The notes under the pieces: model-generated | What the model was told of the DNA's origin: nothing | Databases searched by the model: none | Seen by the model: only the letters and a program-made list of their open reading frames with translations | Part shown: one piece after another, positions 10,328-17,842 of the stretch | How the letters are laid out: the number at the start of each line of letters is the position of its first letter | Position numbering within the stretch: the stretch's first letter is position 1 | Position numbers and translations under genes: made by a program | NCBI GenBank assembly: GCA_013289765.1 | Contig: JABCZI010000008.1 | Coordinates: forward strand, 124,001-188,000 | DNA from: Acidobacteriota bacterium | GTDB lineage: Bacteria > Acidobacteriota > Terriglobia > Terriglobales > Acidobacteriaceae | Reading direction: 5' to 3' | Length of the DNA: 64,000 nt

Positions 10328-10987
10328 ATGTCGGAACCAGAGATGGTCTTGAACAATCCGGTACAGAGCGCCACGCGCGAGCAGGAGCTCATCCAAAGCG
10401 TCCAGCGCGGCCAGTCCGAATTGTTTTATGAGCTGGTGCGGCCGTATGAACGGCGGGTTTATGCTGCGGCGCTGGCGATTTTGCGCAATGAACACGACGC
10501 GGAGGACGCAGCACAGGAGGCGATGCTGAAGGCGTTTGCGAATATCCGGCAATTTCGCGCAGAGGCGCGGTTCAGTACGTGGCTGATTCAGATCACAGTG
10601 AATGAGGCCCTGATGCGCCGGCGAAGGGAGCGGACCGTGCCTATGGAAGGATTGGATGACAGGCGCGACGAAGAAGCGGAATATGCGCCGCGGGATTTTG
10701 CCGACTGGCGCGAGATTCCGTCAGAGGCGCTGGAGCGAAAAGAAGTGCGGCAGCGGCTGGCGGAGGCGCTGGGCACGCTTGATCGAAAGTATCGCGAAGT
10801 ATTCGTGCTGCGCGATATGGAACATTTGAACATTCAGGAGACGGCCGAGGCACTGGGAATCACGGTGGCTTCGGTGAAGACGCGGCTGTTGCGGGCGCGG
10901 CTGATGCTGCGCGATCTGCTGGCTGCCGGATGGGAACAGGGCTGGTTCAGCCGGTTGCCGTTCGAGAAGGGAACCAAGCCATGGTAG
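10328..10987 (+). CDS. ECF-family RNA polymerase sigma factor
   Basis: A 219-residue sigma factor from the ATG at 10328 (MSEPEMVLNN); the longer track start would translate part of the tandem repeat. Sigma region 2 is visible as LVRPYERRVYAAALAILRNEHDAEDAAQEAMLKAF, and region 4 as the helix-turn-helix IQETAEALGITVASVKTRLLRAR. Region 3 is absent, as in ECF (RpoE-like) factors. It should redirect polymerase to stress or envelope genes when released by its anti-sigma factor, encoded by the next gene, which overlaps its 3' end by 7 bases. The overlap indicates translational coupling. Confidence 0.88.
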   Translation: MSEPEMVLNNPVQSATREQELIQSVQRGQSELFYELVRPYERRVYAAALAILRNEHDAEDAAQEAMLKAFANIRQFRAEARFSTWLIQITVNEALMRRRRERTVPMEGLDDRRDEEAEYAPRDFADWREIPSEALERKEVRQRLAEALGTLDRKYREVFVLRDMEHLNIQETAEALGITVASVKTRLLRARLMLRDLLAAGWEQGWFSRLPFEKGTKPW

Positions 10988-11610
10988 TGAACATACCGAA
11001 TTGCGAACAAGTCTGGCGGGAGATTTCGAATTACGTGGATGGGGATGTGGACGCGGCGCTGCGGGCGTCGATGGACAACCATTTCCGGACGTGCAGGAAG
11101 TGTGCGTCGGTGCTGGCGGGAACGAAGAATGTAGTTGCGCTGTATGGCGATGAGCGGATGTTGGACGTGCCGGCTGGTTTCGGCCGCAGATTAGAGAAGC
11201 GGCTGGCGAAGAAAGCGGCGGTGAAGGGAAGAGGATGGGCGGGTTGGACCGCGTGGGTGATTCCGGTGGCTGCGATGGCGCTGATCGCGGGGACTCTGAT
11301 GCTGACGAGTTCGTCGAGGAGCCCACTCAAATCGCAACATGCGGAACCGGCGAAGGATATTCCTCCGGAGATGGTGGTGGTGGTTTCGTCTGGGGCGAAG
11401 CTGTTTCATGTGCCGGGGTGTGAGTTCATTCACGATAAAGCTTCCGAGCGGACGCTAACAGCGAAGGAGGCGATGCAGGAGGGGTATGTGCCGTGTCCGA
11501 GGTGCTTGCGGCAGTATTTGAAGACGGGGTTGACGCGGGAAAGTGAGGGCGATCATGCGGCGGAAGCGGAGGATGAGCGGGGGGAAATATTGCGGACGGC
11601 GGGGCAGTAG
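10981..11610 (+). CDS. zinc-finger (HC2) transmembrane anti-sigma factor
   Basis: A 209-residue protein starting at an ATG inside the 3' end of the sigma gene. The N-terminal anti-sigma zinc motif is HFRTCRKC (His34, Cys38, Cys41). A membrane helix (WVIPVAAMALIAGTLML) follows at about residues 83-100. The outer part has a small Cys/His module, VPGCEFIH...YVPCPRCLRQYL, resembling Ada-like or metal-sensing domains. It probably holds the sigma factor inactive at the membrane until a signal acts on the outer module. The Cys-rich sensor end is less common than a plain tail and suggests redox or metal sensing, which is inference. Confidence 0.8.
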   Translation: MVVNIPNCEQVWREISNYVDGDVDAALRASMDNHFRTCRKCASVLAGTKNVVALYGDERMLDVPAGFGRRLEKRLAKKAAVKGRGWAGWTAWVIPVAAMALIAGTLMLTSSSRSPLKSQHAEPAKDIPPEMVVVVSSGAKLFHVPGCEFIHDKASERTLTAKEAMQEGYVPCPRCLRQYLKTGLTRESEGDHAAEAEDERGEILRTAGQ

Positions 11611-11650
11611 AAGTTCGAGGAGCTAGATGAGCGCGTACTAAAAAGCGTTG

Positions 11651-11740
11651 TCATCCCGAGCAAAGCGAGGGGCCTTGGTGTCCACTTGCGGCATAGGCGC
11701 TGCCAGCAAGCACCAAGGCCCCTCGCTTCGCTCGGGATGA
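11651..11740. repeat. 30-bp inverted repeat element
   Basis: Arms 11651-11680 (TCATCCCGAGCAAAGCGAGG...) and 11711-11740 are inverted copies with a single mismatch and a 30-base spacer. It lies between the anti-sigma gene and the convergent MXKDX gene and could also act as a bidirectional transcription barrier. It is related to the fragment at 450-473. Confidence 0.75.
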
Positions 11741-11769
11741 GAATCGTAAAGGAATGCGGCTTTGAACGG

Positions 11770-12060
11770 CTAGTTCTGCTTCATCTGATCGTTTTTCATG
11801 CTGTCGTCTTTCTTCATGTCATCGTGCTTCATGTTGTCGTCTTTCTTGATCGCGTCTTTCTTCGCGGTCTTTGACTTCTTGGTTTTTTTGGCGTCGTCTT
11901 TCTTCATGGAATCGTTTTTCATCGAGTCGTCTTTTTTCATGGTGTCTTGCTGGGTGCTGTCTGGTTTCATGGAATCCTGCTTCATGGAATCCTGGGCGAA
12001 GGCGGAGATCGAGGCCATTAGAATGCAGGCGAGCGTGAAACTGCCGAAAATCTTCTTCAT
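11770..12060 (-). CDS. pentapeptide MXKDX repeat protein, secreted
   Basis: A 96-residue product with a signal peptide ending at SAFAQ, followed by a low-complexity chain of MKxDxMKKDDSMKNDSMKK-like units and a lysine/threonine-rich middle (KKTKKSKTAKKD). This is the pattern of the pentapeptide MXKDX repeat family, whose function is unknown. The protein lacks hydrophobic content and is probably unstructured in the cell envelope. A good ribosome site (AGGAGAAACT) precedes the ATG at 12060. It converges with the anti-sigma gene across an inverted repeat. Confidence 0.8.
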   Translation of the reverse strand: MKKIFGSFTLACILMASISAFAQDSMKQDSMKPDSTQQDTMKKDDSMKNDSMKKDDAKKTKKSKTAKKDAIKKDDNMKHDDMKKDDSMKNDQMKQN

Positions 12061-12540
12061 AGTTTCTCCTTGGAGAAAAATCTCGATTTAGGTGTCCCGG
12101 CAGGTTTTACCTGCAGGCTGAGATTAGGATGAGCGGGGAAGAGGAAAGTTACACGCGAGATCAAGGGTTTAACTATCGAAGTACTTAGGGTAGCCTCCGG
12201 GCAGGAGAAGCAAGATGTGCTTCCTCTTTCAGCGCAGGAGCGCCGATAACGAAGATCTCAGTCTCCAGGTCGAGGCGATAAATCGAGCTCAGCAACCTAT
12301 GGGTAAATTTTGACTCTCTTGCAGAGAGAGTTGCTACCCGAACGGGTCTAATGCCTCTACGCAACAACCTGCACATTGACAGCCGCGAAACAGCACATCA
12401 CAATGGCGTGCCGGGTGGTCTCGTGGAGTACCTCTGATTGGTCTCGCGGTACCGAAGGGGGAAAGAACCGACTGGTGACCCAATTTCTAACAGAGTTACC
12501 AGTAGAAAGAACGATCCAAATAAAAGCTCAGGAGACAAAA
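12061..12540. other. intergenic region between divergent secreted-protein genes
   Basis: About 480 bases with no supported ORF. The 12376 track start only extends the next gene upstream of its signal peptide, and the 63-aa minus ORF has no recognisable features. A small hairpin (ACTCTCTT / AGAGAGAGT) lies near 12313-12331. Promoters of both flanking genes should be here. Confidence 0.4.
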
Positions 12541-13023
12541 ATGAAACATCGAATTTTGCTGTCTCTCGGCTTGCTCCTGATTCTGGGTACGACAGTTCCA
12601 GCATCGGCGCATGTTACCGAGCACTGTACAGTTGGGTTCTTCAAGAACCATTCGCAGTTCCTTAACAGCGGCACATGCAGCAAAACTGTGTTTGATCCGA
12701 CAACGCTGGTCAGCGCGTTATTTCCAGATGTCGATTCGTGTGTCGGATCGTTAACGATTCTGGGGTTGCTCGAGAGCCCTACTTCGGTTTGCGGTTCGGG
12801 CAGCACATTTGCCGGCGCCGAAGTTATTCTTCTGCGGCAGGCCATTGCACGCCTGGGAAACGCCGCAAACTCCAGCCCACCATCCTGTGACGCGGTTTAC
12901 GGGACAATCAACAAAACGAACGCCACCATCGATGATGCAATTGCGACGGACAATCGAAATGAATTGACCGTCCTTGGCCAGTTCTTCGATTCTCTAAATC
13001 AAGGGGATTGCACTCTGCAGTAA
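12541..13023 (+). CDS. secreted protein with GFFKNH motif, function unknown
   Basis: A 160-residue protein with a signal peptide (MKHRILLSLGLLLILGTTVPASA). The mature start HCTVGFFKNHSQF resembles the GYWKNH-type motif found at the N-terminus of several uncharacterised secreted domains; the cysteines in HCTVG, GTCSKT, DSCVG, SVCGSG, PSCDAV and GDCTL suggest disulfides. The ATG at 12541 has a GGAG ribosome site 7 bases upstream, whereas the track start 165 bases earlier does not give a signal peptide. It is followed by a strong hairpin. No function is assigned. Confidence 0.65.
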   Translation: MKHRILLSLGLLLILGTTVPASAHVTEHCTVGFFKNHSQFLNSGTCSKTVFDPTTLVSALFPDVDSCVGSLTILGLLESPTSVCGSGSTFAGAEVILLRQAIARLGNAANSSPPSCDAVYGTINKTNATIDDAIATDNRNELTVLGQFFDSLNQGDCTLQ

Positions 13024-13039
13024 CCAGAACTCACAAGGT

Positions 13040-13080
13040 CTGTGGTAGCAGGAACGCGCAACGCTTGCTACCACAGCTTT
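13040..13080 (+). terminator. hairpin after the GFFKNH protein gene
   Basis: The 11-bp stem CTGTGGTAGCA / TGCTACCACAG with a 15-base loop is followed by CTTTGCTTTC. It is plausibly a terminator, although the T-tract is interrupted. Confidence 0.5.
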
Positions 13081-13179
13081 GCTTTCCTGCTAGTGCGCCC
13101 GATCTCACGCCATCCCTCAGTAGTTCACACTCCGAGTGTGCAAGACAGGTTCTGGGCAAAACTGAGGTTCGGAGACCTT

Positions 13180-13215
13180 CTTTTTTCGCAGCGTCAACTT
13201 TTTTCGCAACGTCAA
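13180..13215. repeat. two tandem 18-bp units
   Basis: CTTTTTTCGCAGCGTCAA is followed directly by CTTTTTTCGCAACGTCAA. It lies in the spacer before the end of the M16 peptidase gene. No function is apparent. Confidence 0.6.
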
Positions 13216-13258
13216 CGGCTTACGACCGCCTTTAGTTCCGCGACTTGAGCGTAGGGAG

Positions 13259-14536
13259 TCAACAGATGAGGTGGTCGCGGGAGATCTTCAAACCGTTCAA
13301 GTTACCAAGCGCGGTGACCGCGATGGATTCGGTTTTGAAGAATTCCTGCGCCAGGGTTTGCAGGTCCTCCGCGGTAACTGCTTCGATTTTTTCGATCAGT
13401 TCGTCGAGGTCTTGGAAGTGATCGAAGTACATTTCCTGCCGGGCCAGGTTTGACATGCGCGCGGTGCTCGATTCGAGCGAGAGCATTAGGCTGCCTTTAA
13501 GTTGATCTTTGGAGCGGCGCAGTTCTTCTTCCGGCACGCGCGTGTTTTTCAGGTCACGAAATTCGTTGACCACCGAGCGCACAACTTTCGCAGCTGACGC
13601 GAGCGAGGTGCCGGCGTAGACGGCCATGCATCCGGTATCGCGGTAGGGATTGAGGTCGCTGTAAATCGAATAGGCCAAACCCTGCCGCTCGCGGATATTC
13701 TGAAAGAGGCGGGAGCTCATGCCTCCTCCAAGCAGGGTGTTCAGAATGTAGCCGGCGTGGCGCTTTTCGTGCGCGATCGGGTAAGCGGGAACGCCGATAC
13801 AGAGCTGCACTTGCTCGAGAGCTTTTTTGTTGCGCAACACGATGCGGGGAACGATTTTCGGCTCAGCGGAGTGGAAGCCGTTCTTCGCGGGCTTCAGGTG
13901 TTCGAAGTGCTTCACGACGAGATCGACGAACTGGTCGTGGTCGAGATGTCCCGCAGCGGCTACGATAATATTGCCCGGGGCAAAGCGGTGCGAATAGGTG
14001 TCGAGGACGGCTTCGCGCTCGAATTTCTTGACCGTCTCTTTTGTACCCAGGATCGGCTTGCCGAGAGGATGATCTTTCCAGAAGTTCTGGGTGAAGATTT
14101 CGTGGACGAGGTAATCGGGATTGTCTTCGTCCATTTTAATTTCCTCGAGGATAACGCCGCGCTCGCGGGCGATGTCCTCAGGCGTGAACGTGGGATGCAG
14201 AACCAGGTCGGTGAGAATTTCAAGGGCGACGGGAACGTTTTCGTCGAGCACCTTGACGTTGAAGCAGATACATTCTTTGGAGGTGAAGGCGTCCATGTTG
14301 CCGCCGATGGAATCGACCTGGCGGGCGATCTCCTCGGCCGTGCGGTGCTTGGTGCCTTTGAAGACCATATGTTCGATAAAATGGGAGATGCCATTGGCTT
14401 GCGGCGTCTCGTCGCGCGAGCCGGTCTCAAGCCAGATGCCGATCGAGGCAGAGCGGATGTGCTCCATCTGCTCGGTGATTACGGTGAGGCCGTGGGGCAA
14501 GACCTGACGGCGAATATTGCGAACTTCTTTTACCAT
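13259..14536 (-). CDS. M16 family zinc peptidase (processing-protease-like)
   Basis: A 425-residue single-chain M16B peptidase from the preferred ATG at 14536 (MVKEVRNIRRQ); the track start adds 43 unrelated residues. The inverted zinc motif HFIEH is at residues 52-56, and the third ligand should lie in the helix around ENVPVALEILTDLV. The C-terminal half keeps the RQGLAYSIYSDLNPY segment with the Arg/Tyr pair of M16 substrate-binding regions. Relatives (PqqL, YmxG, mitochondrial processing peptidase) degrade or trim peptides. There is no signal peptide, so it is probably cytoplasmic. It is transcribed away from rlmN. Confidence 0.85.
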   Translation of the reverse strand: MVKEVRNIRRQVLPHGLTVITEQMEHIRSASIGIWLETGSRDETPQANGISHFIEHMVFKGTKHRTAEEIARQVDSIGGNMDAFTSKECICFNVKVLDENVPVALEILTDLVLHPTFTPEDIARERGVILEEIKMDEDNPDYLVHEIFTQNFWKDHPLGKPILGTKETVKKFEREAVLDTYSHRFAPGNIIVAAAGHLDHDQFVDLVVKHFEHLKPAKNGFHSAEPKIVPRIVLRNKKALEQVQLCIGVPAYPIAHEKRHAGYILNTLLGGGMSSRLFQNIRERQGLAYSIYSDLNPYRDTGCMAVYAGTSLASAAKVVRSVVNEFRDLKNTRVPEEELRRSKDQLKGSLMLSLESSTARMSNLARQEMYFDHFQDLDELIEKIEAVTAEDLQTLAQEFFKTESIAVTALGNLNGLKISRDHLIC

Positions 14537-14708
14537 GTAAGTGTTAGGTTTTCCTTGAGTCGAATCCCTGAGGCGGATTCCTCTATTTGATGCGGAATCT
14601 GGCCAGAGGACGTAACGTACTATTCTTACACATTCCAAGGGTTGCGGCAGCGCGGCAATTACCAATGTAGAATCATATAGTTACGTGGAATTCATTAATT
14701 ATTAAATT

Positions 14709-15956
14709 ATGGGTACTGAGATAGCAGTGACATTGCTAGGAATGGATGCGAGGGAACTCGCCGCTTTGGTAAGTGAGGCGGGTGAGTCCAGCTATCGTGC
14801 CAAGCAAATTATGGAGGCGGTGTACCGGCAGCGGGTGGAAACGCTCGAGGAGATTTCCACGCTTCCGCAGACCTTCCGCGAGTGGCTGGCGCAGGGTGGG
14901 GTGACGATTGGCGCGGCGAAGATTGAAAAGAAGTTTGTGTCGGTCGATGGGACGGTGCGGTATTTGATTGGGTTTGGCGATGGGCAGAGTGTGGAGACGG
15001 TATGGATGCCGGAGGGTGACGGCGGGGAGGCGGGGGATGGGAGTGAGGCTGGAGAGGAAGTTGCCTCCGACGCGGGCACCGAAGGCGCTGAAGCCCCCAA
15101 TCATGTTGGCCCCTTGTCGCAGCGCTTGAAGCGGTGCGCCACCCAAAATCCCGGGGGACAAAAACCTGGGCGTTCCACTATTTGCATTTCCAGCCAAGTG
15201 GGGTGTGCGGTCGATTGTCAATTCTGTTTGACCGCGCTGCTCGGCGTAAAGCGGAATCTGACTGCGGGGGAAATTGTGGGACAGGTTTGCGCGGTGATCA
15301 AGGATCAGGGTGTTTCTCCTCCGGAGGATCGCATCAATCTGGTGTTCATGGGCATGGGCGAGCCGTTTTTGAACTACGACAATTTTGTGAAGGCGTCGCG
15401 ATTGCTGGTTGAGGGAGTGGGCATCGCGGAGCGGCGGATGACGGTTTCGACGGCGGGGATCGTACCGCGGGTTCATGACTTCGGCAAAGAATCGATTCGG
15501 CCCAAGCTGGCAATTTCCTTGAACGCTTCGAACGATGTGTTGCGTACGCGGCTGATGCCGCTGAATAAGAAATGGAATCTGGAAATGCTGATGGCGTCGG
15601 CGCGAGAGTTTCCGCTGCGCACGCGAGAGTGGATCACGTTCGAATATGTGCTCCTTGGTGGAGTGAACGACGAACCAGAGAATGCCAGGGAAGTAGCTGA
15701 ATTGCTTCGAGGGCTGCGCTGCAAAGTGAATTTGATCGCCCTAAATCCGGGACCAGGAATTGATTTTGAGACTCCGAGTGCGGATCGGGTTGCGGCGTTT
15801 CAGAGCATTTTACGGGGTGCGGGAATTCCTGCGTTTGTAAGACGCCCGCGTGGCCGGGATATCTACGCGGCTTGCGGACAGCTCAAGCGAACGGTTGAGG
15901 TTGCCAGATCACCGGAACCCCAGTTGGAGCCGATTTCCCCGACGCCGGAGGGATGA
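14709..15956 (+). CDS. rlmN: 23S rRNA/tRNA adenine C2-methyltransferase RlmN with an unusual insertion
   Basis: A 415-residue radical SAM methyltransferase that makes m2A2503 in 23S rRNA and m2A37 in some tRNAs. The cluster motif CAVDCQFC is at residues 166-173, GMGEP follows, and the C-terminal acceptor cysteine lies in YAACGQL near residue 388. Family members usually join VWMPEG directly to a TICISSQVGC-type strand. Here about 50 extra residues (103-155), first Gly/Glu-rich and then basic, are inserted. Their DNA looks repeat-derived. The 3' end overlaps the convergent kinase gene by 74 bases. The identity is certain; the effect of the insertion is unknown. Confidence 0.92.
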   Translation: MGTEIAVTLLGMDARELAALVSEAGESSYRAKQIMEAVYRQRVETLEEISTLPQTFREWLAQGGVTIGAAKIEKKFVSVDGTVRYLIGFGDGQSVETVWMPEGDGGEAGDGSEAGEEVASDAGTEGAEAPNHVGPLSQRLKRCATQNPGGQKPGRSTICISSQVGCAVDCQFCLTALLGVKRNLTAGEIVGQVCAVIKDQGVSPPEDRINLVFMGMGEPFLNYDNFVKASRLLVEGVGIAERRMTVSTAGIVPRVHDFGKESIRPKLAISLNASNDVLRTRLMPLNKKWNLEMLMASAREFPLRTREWITFEYVLLGGVNDEPENAREVAELLRGLRCKVNLIALNPGPGIDFETPSADRVAAFQSILRGAGIPAFVRRPRGRDIYAACGQLKRTVEVARSPEPQLEPISPTPEG

Positions 15957-17646
15957 CCGGAATCTCGACCCGGATGCTGATTCCCGCATCCTGAGCCTGC
16001 TGCCAGAGAAGTTTGCCTTGGTGTTGCCGCAGGATGCCCTGACACGCGCTCAAGCCAAGGCCGGAGAGGCTTTCCGAAGAGTCGCTCGTCTGCTCGACGT
16101 ATTCGACGAAAGTTCCGGAAACGTTGGTATCGCAGATATTGATGATGGCAATTCCGTCTTTATGGTCTACGGAAATAATAAGGGTTCGCCTGTCGTGCTC
16201 ATCGAGCACGTGGAGCGCGTCGTTAATAATCTGTACGCAGACCTGCAGCAGTTGATTGGAATCTCCGCGGACCAGCAACACCTCGTGCGGAAATTCAGCG
16301 CGCACGTCGATATGGAGCGATTGCCATTGAGGCTGCAAAACCTTGATGGCGGTCCGCAGCAAGGTATTCAGATCCACAGGCGCCATGGTGGCCGGAGATG
16401 GTTTGGCGAAGCTCAGGAGACTGGCCACCAGAGACCTGGTTCGCCGCACATGTTGTCCGACTTTTCCCGCCAGATCGCTCTGCTCGGGGGTGAGAGAAGT
16501 GCTCATCAAGAGATCGGAATAGCCGAGCATGGCCGTGATGGGATTGTTCAATTCGTGAGCGGCGCCACCGAGAAGGTGTCCAATCGAGGCCATTTTTTCC
16601 GACTCGGTGATCTGCGCCTGCAGACGTTTAAGATTGCCAATAGATTCACGCGAGTGACTGAGCAGGCGAACAAATTCGCGATCGAGCAGGCGCTGGCGCA
16701 CGAAAACCATAACGCCCATGAGAAGTGCAGCCCCCAGGGTCAAGACCACGCGAAACCAACGGATGCGCGGGGGAATTGACTCGTCCAACAACGCCCATGC
16801 AGCAAAAAGAGGAACTGAAAAGGCGGCGATCATTCCCACCCTCGCCAGCCTTACCCCGTGCGACGTGGATGTGGTGCGAATTCCGGCTTGGGGTTCGAGG
16901 TCCCGCGTTCTAAGACCGATAACAGTAATCCACGCCATGGAAATGGCGAGCGGAATGTCGTAAAGACTGCCACTGTAATAGGAATGCCGGTCCAGGGCCC
17001 AATTTGCGACGTAAGAGCTGGCCGCGTAAATAAGGCTCGCGCCGAACAGGCTGGCGTAGAGAGTTTTCCAGCGCCCTTTGCTGCCGATCCAGGACACCAA
17101 CAACGTGCCGAGAAACGCCAGCTTCTCGATAAGATAAAGCGAATTCAGATTACTGTTATAAGCCTCCACGTTGGCCATAACATATTGCCAAGGGATTACG
17201 ATAAGGATATAAAGATATCCCCACCAAATCATCATGAGGGCAAAATCGAGCCGGCGCAGCTTGGCGGCATACTCGTCTTGGGGAGCATGAGGGCGCAGAG
17301 CGAGAGCGGCCATCAGGGGCACAATGTGTAAGAAGATAACGATGTCGGCCGCCCACAGATCCGGGACATCGGTGCGCAGCCAGACTTCGTAGTAAGTCCA
17401 ATACAGCTGATAAGTGAACCAGAATGTGATGCCGGTTGCTATCAGGGTCCAGAATAAACGCAAGCGTCCGCGGGTAAGAGCTACGTGAGGAACCAGCGAC
17501 ATGGTTCCGGAAAAAAGAAGAAGACACTGGATAATATCGCTGAGCGCCTTGAGACGGAAAGACTCCGGCAGAATGAGCGAAGCCAGGATCAGAATGGCCA
17601 GGCAGATTGCGACGGCCGCGATCCAGATTTTGGCGTAGGGGCGCAA
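15883..17646 (-). CDS. multi-pass membrane sensor histidine kinase (orphan)
   Basis: A 587-residue kinase. Residues 1-315 hold about nine membrane helices with a Trp/Tyr-rich pattern (FWFTYQLYWTYYEVW), which may itself be the sensor. HisKA follows with the phospho-acceptor His364 in GGAAHELNNPITAM, then an N-box (VQIINDAL) and a degenerate HATPase ending in GLGLSACQGIL. No response regulator is adjacent on this strand; the next gene, divergent, is another kinase with its own regulator. The C-terminus overlaps rlmN antisense by 74 bases. The N-box and the weak D-box (ICDTN instead of DNGPG) suggest altered ATP binding, though the histidine is intact. Confidence 0.82.
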   Translation of the reverse strand: MRPYAKIWIAAVAICLAILILASLILPESFRLKALSDIIQCLLLFSGTMSLVPHVALTRGRLRLFWTLIATGITFWFTYQLYWTYYEVWLRTDVPDLWAADIVIFLHIVPLMAALALRPHAPQDEYAAKLRRLDFALMMIWWGYLYILIVIPWQYVMANVEAYNSNLNSLYLIEKLAFLGTLLVSWIGSKGRWKTLYASLFGASLIYAASSYVANWALDRHSYYSGSLYDIPLAISMAWITVIGLRTRDLEPQAGIRTTSTSHGVRLARVGMIAAFSVPLFAAWALLDESIPPRIRWFRVVLTLGAALLMGVMVFVRQRLLDREFVRLLSHSRESIGNLKRLQAQITESEKMASIGHLLGGAAHELNNPITAMLGYSDLLMSTSLTPEQSDLAGKVGQHVRRTRSLVASLLSFAKPSPATMAPVDLNTLLRTAIKVLQPQWQSLHIDVRAEFPHEVLLVRGDSNQLLQVCVQIINDALHVLDEHDRRTLIISVDHKDGIAIINICDTNVSGTFVEYVEQTSDSSESLSGLGLSACQGILRQHQGKLLWQQAQDAGISIRVEIPVIPPASGKSAPTGVPVIWQPQPFA

Positions 17647-17842
17647 AAATTAAAATCCTCGGTGCCATTCTAGACTGCTCAAAGCAGGGGGTTTGGTTAC
17701 GGAAGTAACCCTCCAGAACAGGTAAGGCGGAGACTCGTGGAAGGGAGCAATGACTTGGAAGCCACGCCTGCATAAAGTTTTGCTTGCTACCAATCTTTCT
17801 TATCAATAGTATGCGAGGCACTCCCTCTACTCTGAATCAAAT

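Noticed and set aside
12185-12376. 63-aa minus ORF between secreted-protein genes
   Set aside because: No signal, family or ribosome site; it lies in a probable promoter region.
13757-14590. 277-aa plus ORF
   Set aside because: Complete shadow of the M16 peptidase gene on the other strand, without recognisable domains.
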